64,000 nt of DNA. Origin: Ferirhizobium litorale. GTDB taxonomy: Bacteria; Pseudomonadota; Alphaproteobacteria; Rhizobiales; Rhizobiaceae. Of this stretch, positions 62,699 to 64,000 are shown in pieces. Made by a program: the position numbers and the translations under genes. The notes below the pieces were generated by a model. It was not told where the DNA came from. It made no database searches and saw only the letters and a program-made list of their open reading frames with translations. How positions within the stretch are numbered: the stretch's first letter is position 1; each line of letters begins with the position of its first letter. Location of the stretch: assembly GCA_030028905.1 (NCBI GenBank), contig JALDYZ010000009.1, forward strand, positions 62,001-126,000, given 5' to 3'.

Positions 62699-62858
62699 AG
62701 CATTCTCCCATGCTGGTCTGAGAAATCTGGCGCTGAGATAATCAGAAACATGCCGCAACGCAACAACGCTTTAGCTGCAAAGCAAATATTCACGAAAGGC
62801 GAAATTTGCTGCCTGCGCACAAACGCAGCCATCGGTGCAGAAACAGGCCCGAGCGGCC

Positions 62859-63365
62859 CTATCTCCAGATGAAGCCGATCTTCTTCAGCGAGGTATCGCC
62901 GAACGTCTCCATGCCCTCCGCAAAGTCGAGGCCGCCATTGGAGCGAAAGAAGCGGTCGGCATGCTCGCTGTCTTCGAGGCACCAGACGACGAGGCCATTG
63001 CAGCCGAGCGATTTAAGAAGGCGGCGCGCCTCGCCGAAGAGCAGCCGGCCTAGGCCGATGCCCTGATATTCGGGACGCAGGTAGAGTTCATACACCTCGC
63101 CCTCCTGCGGCAGCGCGCGGGCACGATTGAGGCCGAGGGTCGCATAGCCGGCTATCGTCCCGGCCACATCGACGACCAGAAGCGTTGCCGGCCCCTTGGT
63201 GGCCTTCCGCCACCAGGTCTCGCCGCGCCGCTCGATCATCTGCATGAGCGGACGGTGCGGGATGATGCCTGCATAGGTATGCTGCCATGCGAGACGATGC
63301 GCCTCGGAGATCGCTCGCGCATCGTGCGGTTCGGCCCGCCGGACATCAATCGACAACGTTTTCAT
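62859..63365 (-). CDS. GNAT-family N-acetyltransferase
   Basis: A 168-residue single-domain acetyltransferase. The acetyl-CoA loop is YQGIGLGRLLF (100-110), preceded by VYELYLRPE. Substrate unknown; it is more similar to generic small-molecule or protein N-acetyltransferases than to RimI. Shine-Dalgarno is weak. The 208-bp gap on its 5' side (63366-63573) is AT-rich and holds its promoter and the typA terminator; I see nothing else clear in it. Confidence 0.9.
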   Translation of the reverse strand: MKTLSIDVRRAEPHDARAISEAHRLAWQHTYAGIIPHRPLMQMIERRGETWWRKATKGPATLLVVDVAGTIAGYATLGLNRARALPQEGEVYELYLRPEYQGIGLGRLLFGEARRLLKSLGCNGLVVWCLEDSEHADRFFRSNGGLDFAEGMETFGDTSLKKIGFIWR

Positions 63366-63511
63366 AACGCTACTCTAGGTTCCGTTGCGGCTGATTCACC
63401 ATCCCTTAATGTTGCCATTTGGTAAATTGCCCACAGACTTTACTTGTGGATGCTAACCAAAAGTTAACGCCTTTTTAACGAATGCGACAAGTCCCACAAA
63501 AGACGAACCCG

Positions 63512-63540
63512 CAAATAAAAGACCCGGCGCAAGCGCCGGG
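63512..63540 (-). terminator. Terminator of typA
   Basis: CCCGGCGC and GCGCCGGG (63523-63530, 63533-63540) form an 8-bp stem with a 2-nt loop, then TCTTTTATTT on the minus strand, 34 bp after the stop. Confidence 0.8.
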
Positions 63541-63573
63541 GCTCCGATATCAGAAATGAAATCCGAGACTTGA

Positions 63574-64000
63574 TCAGCCCGCCATGCGGGACTTTTCGAA
63601 GCGCTTGCGATCGTTCGGATCGAGGTAGAGCTTACGAAGGCGGATCGACTTCGGCGTCACCTCGACGAGTTCATCGTCCTGGATCCAGGAAAGCGCCCGG
63701 TCGAGTGTCATCCGGATCGGCGGGGTAAGCTTGACCGCCTCGTCCTTGCCGGACGCGCGCATGTTGGTGAGCTTCTTGCCCTTGAGCACGTTCACTTCGA
63801 GGTCGTTGTCGCGGGTATGGATGCCAATGATCATGCCGGCATAGACCTTCTCGCCGGCATCGATGATCATCGGGCCACGGTCTTCCAGATTGAACATCGC
63901 GTAGGCGACAGATTCACCGGCGTCGTTCGACAGGAGGACACCCTGCACGCGCCCGCCGATCTCGCCTTTGTAGGGCTGGTAGTCATGGAACAGACGGTTC
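63574..64000 (-). CDS. typA: Translational GTPase TypA/BipA, C-terminal part (5' end outside window)
   Basis: The frame stays open to the window edge, so only the last 141 residues are seen. NRLFHDYQPYKGEIGGR followed by SNDAGESVAYAMFNLEDRGPM, and VKLTPPIRMTLDRALSWIQDDELVEVTP with the closing KLYLDPNDRKR are diagnostic of the TypA C-terminal domain. TypA is a ribosome-associated GTPase involved in 50S assembly and stress adaptation. The ATG at 63948 is internal and not the start. Confidence 0.95.
   Translation of the reverse strand, partial: NRLFHDYQPYKGEIGGRVQGVLLSNDAGESVAYAMFNLEDRGPMIIDAGEKVYAGMIIGIHTRDNDLEVNVLKGKKLTNMRASGKDEAVKLTPPIRMTLDRALSWIQDDELVEVTPKSIRLRKLYLDPNDRKRFEKSRMAG

Noticed and set aside
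63574-63948. A free-standing 124-residue protein at the right edge
   Set aside because: The frame continues upstream with TypA-specific sequence to base 64000, so it is the C-terminus of typA.

Overview
The window is GC-rich chromosomal DNA from an alphaproteobacterium, most likely a member of the Rhizobiaceae (Sinorhizobium/Ensifer, Shinella or Rhizobium type). The evidence is gene content and order: an mdh-sucCDAB-lpdA block, sdhCDAB, atpHAGDC separated from the Fo genes, hemC-hemD followed by a mitofilin-like gene and hemY, and a rhizobial-type glycerol ABC transporter (glpSTPQ-glpV). The genus cannot be fixed from sequence reading alone. Genes are densely packed, many neighbours overlap by 4 nt, and I see no insertion sequence, prophage, CRISPR array, rRNA or tRNA gene.

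Layout. 1-1230: C-terminal end of tamB (outer-membrane assembly). 1280-4005: an Lrp-type regulator divergent from arginase (rocF) and ornithine aminotransferase (rocD), an arginine catabolic unit. 4256-4735: a lone cheW. 4814-11906 (minus): NAD-dependent molybdenum formate dehydrogenase fdsG-B-A-fdhD(fdsC)-fdsD with an upstream LysR regulator. 12037-21534: an SDR oxidoreductase divergent from glpR, then glpD and a glycerol ABC importer whose two ATPases have complementary degenerate motifs. 21741-26717 (minus): F1 ATP synthase. 26980-31766: a small membrane protein, priA, an acyltransferase and, divergently, a Xer recombinase. 31849-33159: a TraB/GumN-like protein and a tiny membrane protein. 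33232-44186 (minus): TCA-cycle genes mdh, sucC, sucD, sucA, sucB and lpdA, with a LysE-type exporter, a secreted unknown and an SDR between sucB and lpdA. 44366-46105: zapE and an Omp19-like lipoprotein. 46367-49800: succinate dehydrogenase. 50105-50806: an Arg/Phe/Tyr-rich secreted protein. 50834-54339 (minus): tsaD, gpsA, YciI-like, EVE-domain and METTL20-type methyltransferase genes as one overlapping operon. 54414-60278: hemC, hemD, the mitofilin/Mic60-like gene, hemY, a TerB-like gene and a GATase. 60269-64000: MFS exporter, YggT, ppa, a GNAT acetyltransferase and the 3' end of typA.

Together these genes form a carbon and energy core. Glycerol, formate and arginine catabolism feed the TCA cycle, complex II and ATP synthase; SucA/SucB share E3 (LpdA). 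Most of the window is well-understood metabolism and I do not see a complete, undescribed system such as a defence island or biosynthetic cluster. The observations most worth following are mechanistic: the asymmetric GlpS/GlpT ATPase pair, a hairpin that appears to bridge the Shine-Dalgarno and start codon of sucA, hairpins placed before atpC and glpV, paired or phased operator-like repeats at the arginase and glpD promoters, and the METTL20/EVE gene pair attached to tsaD.
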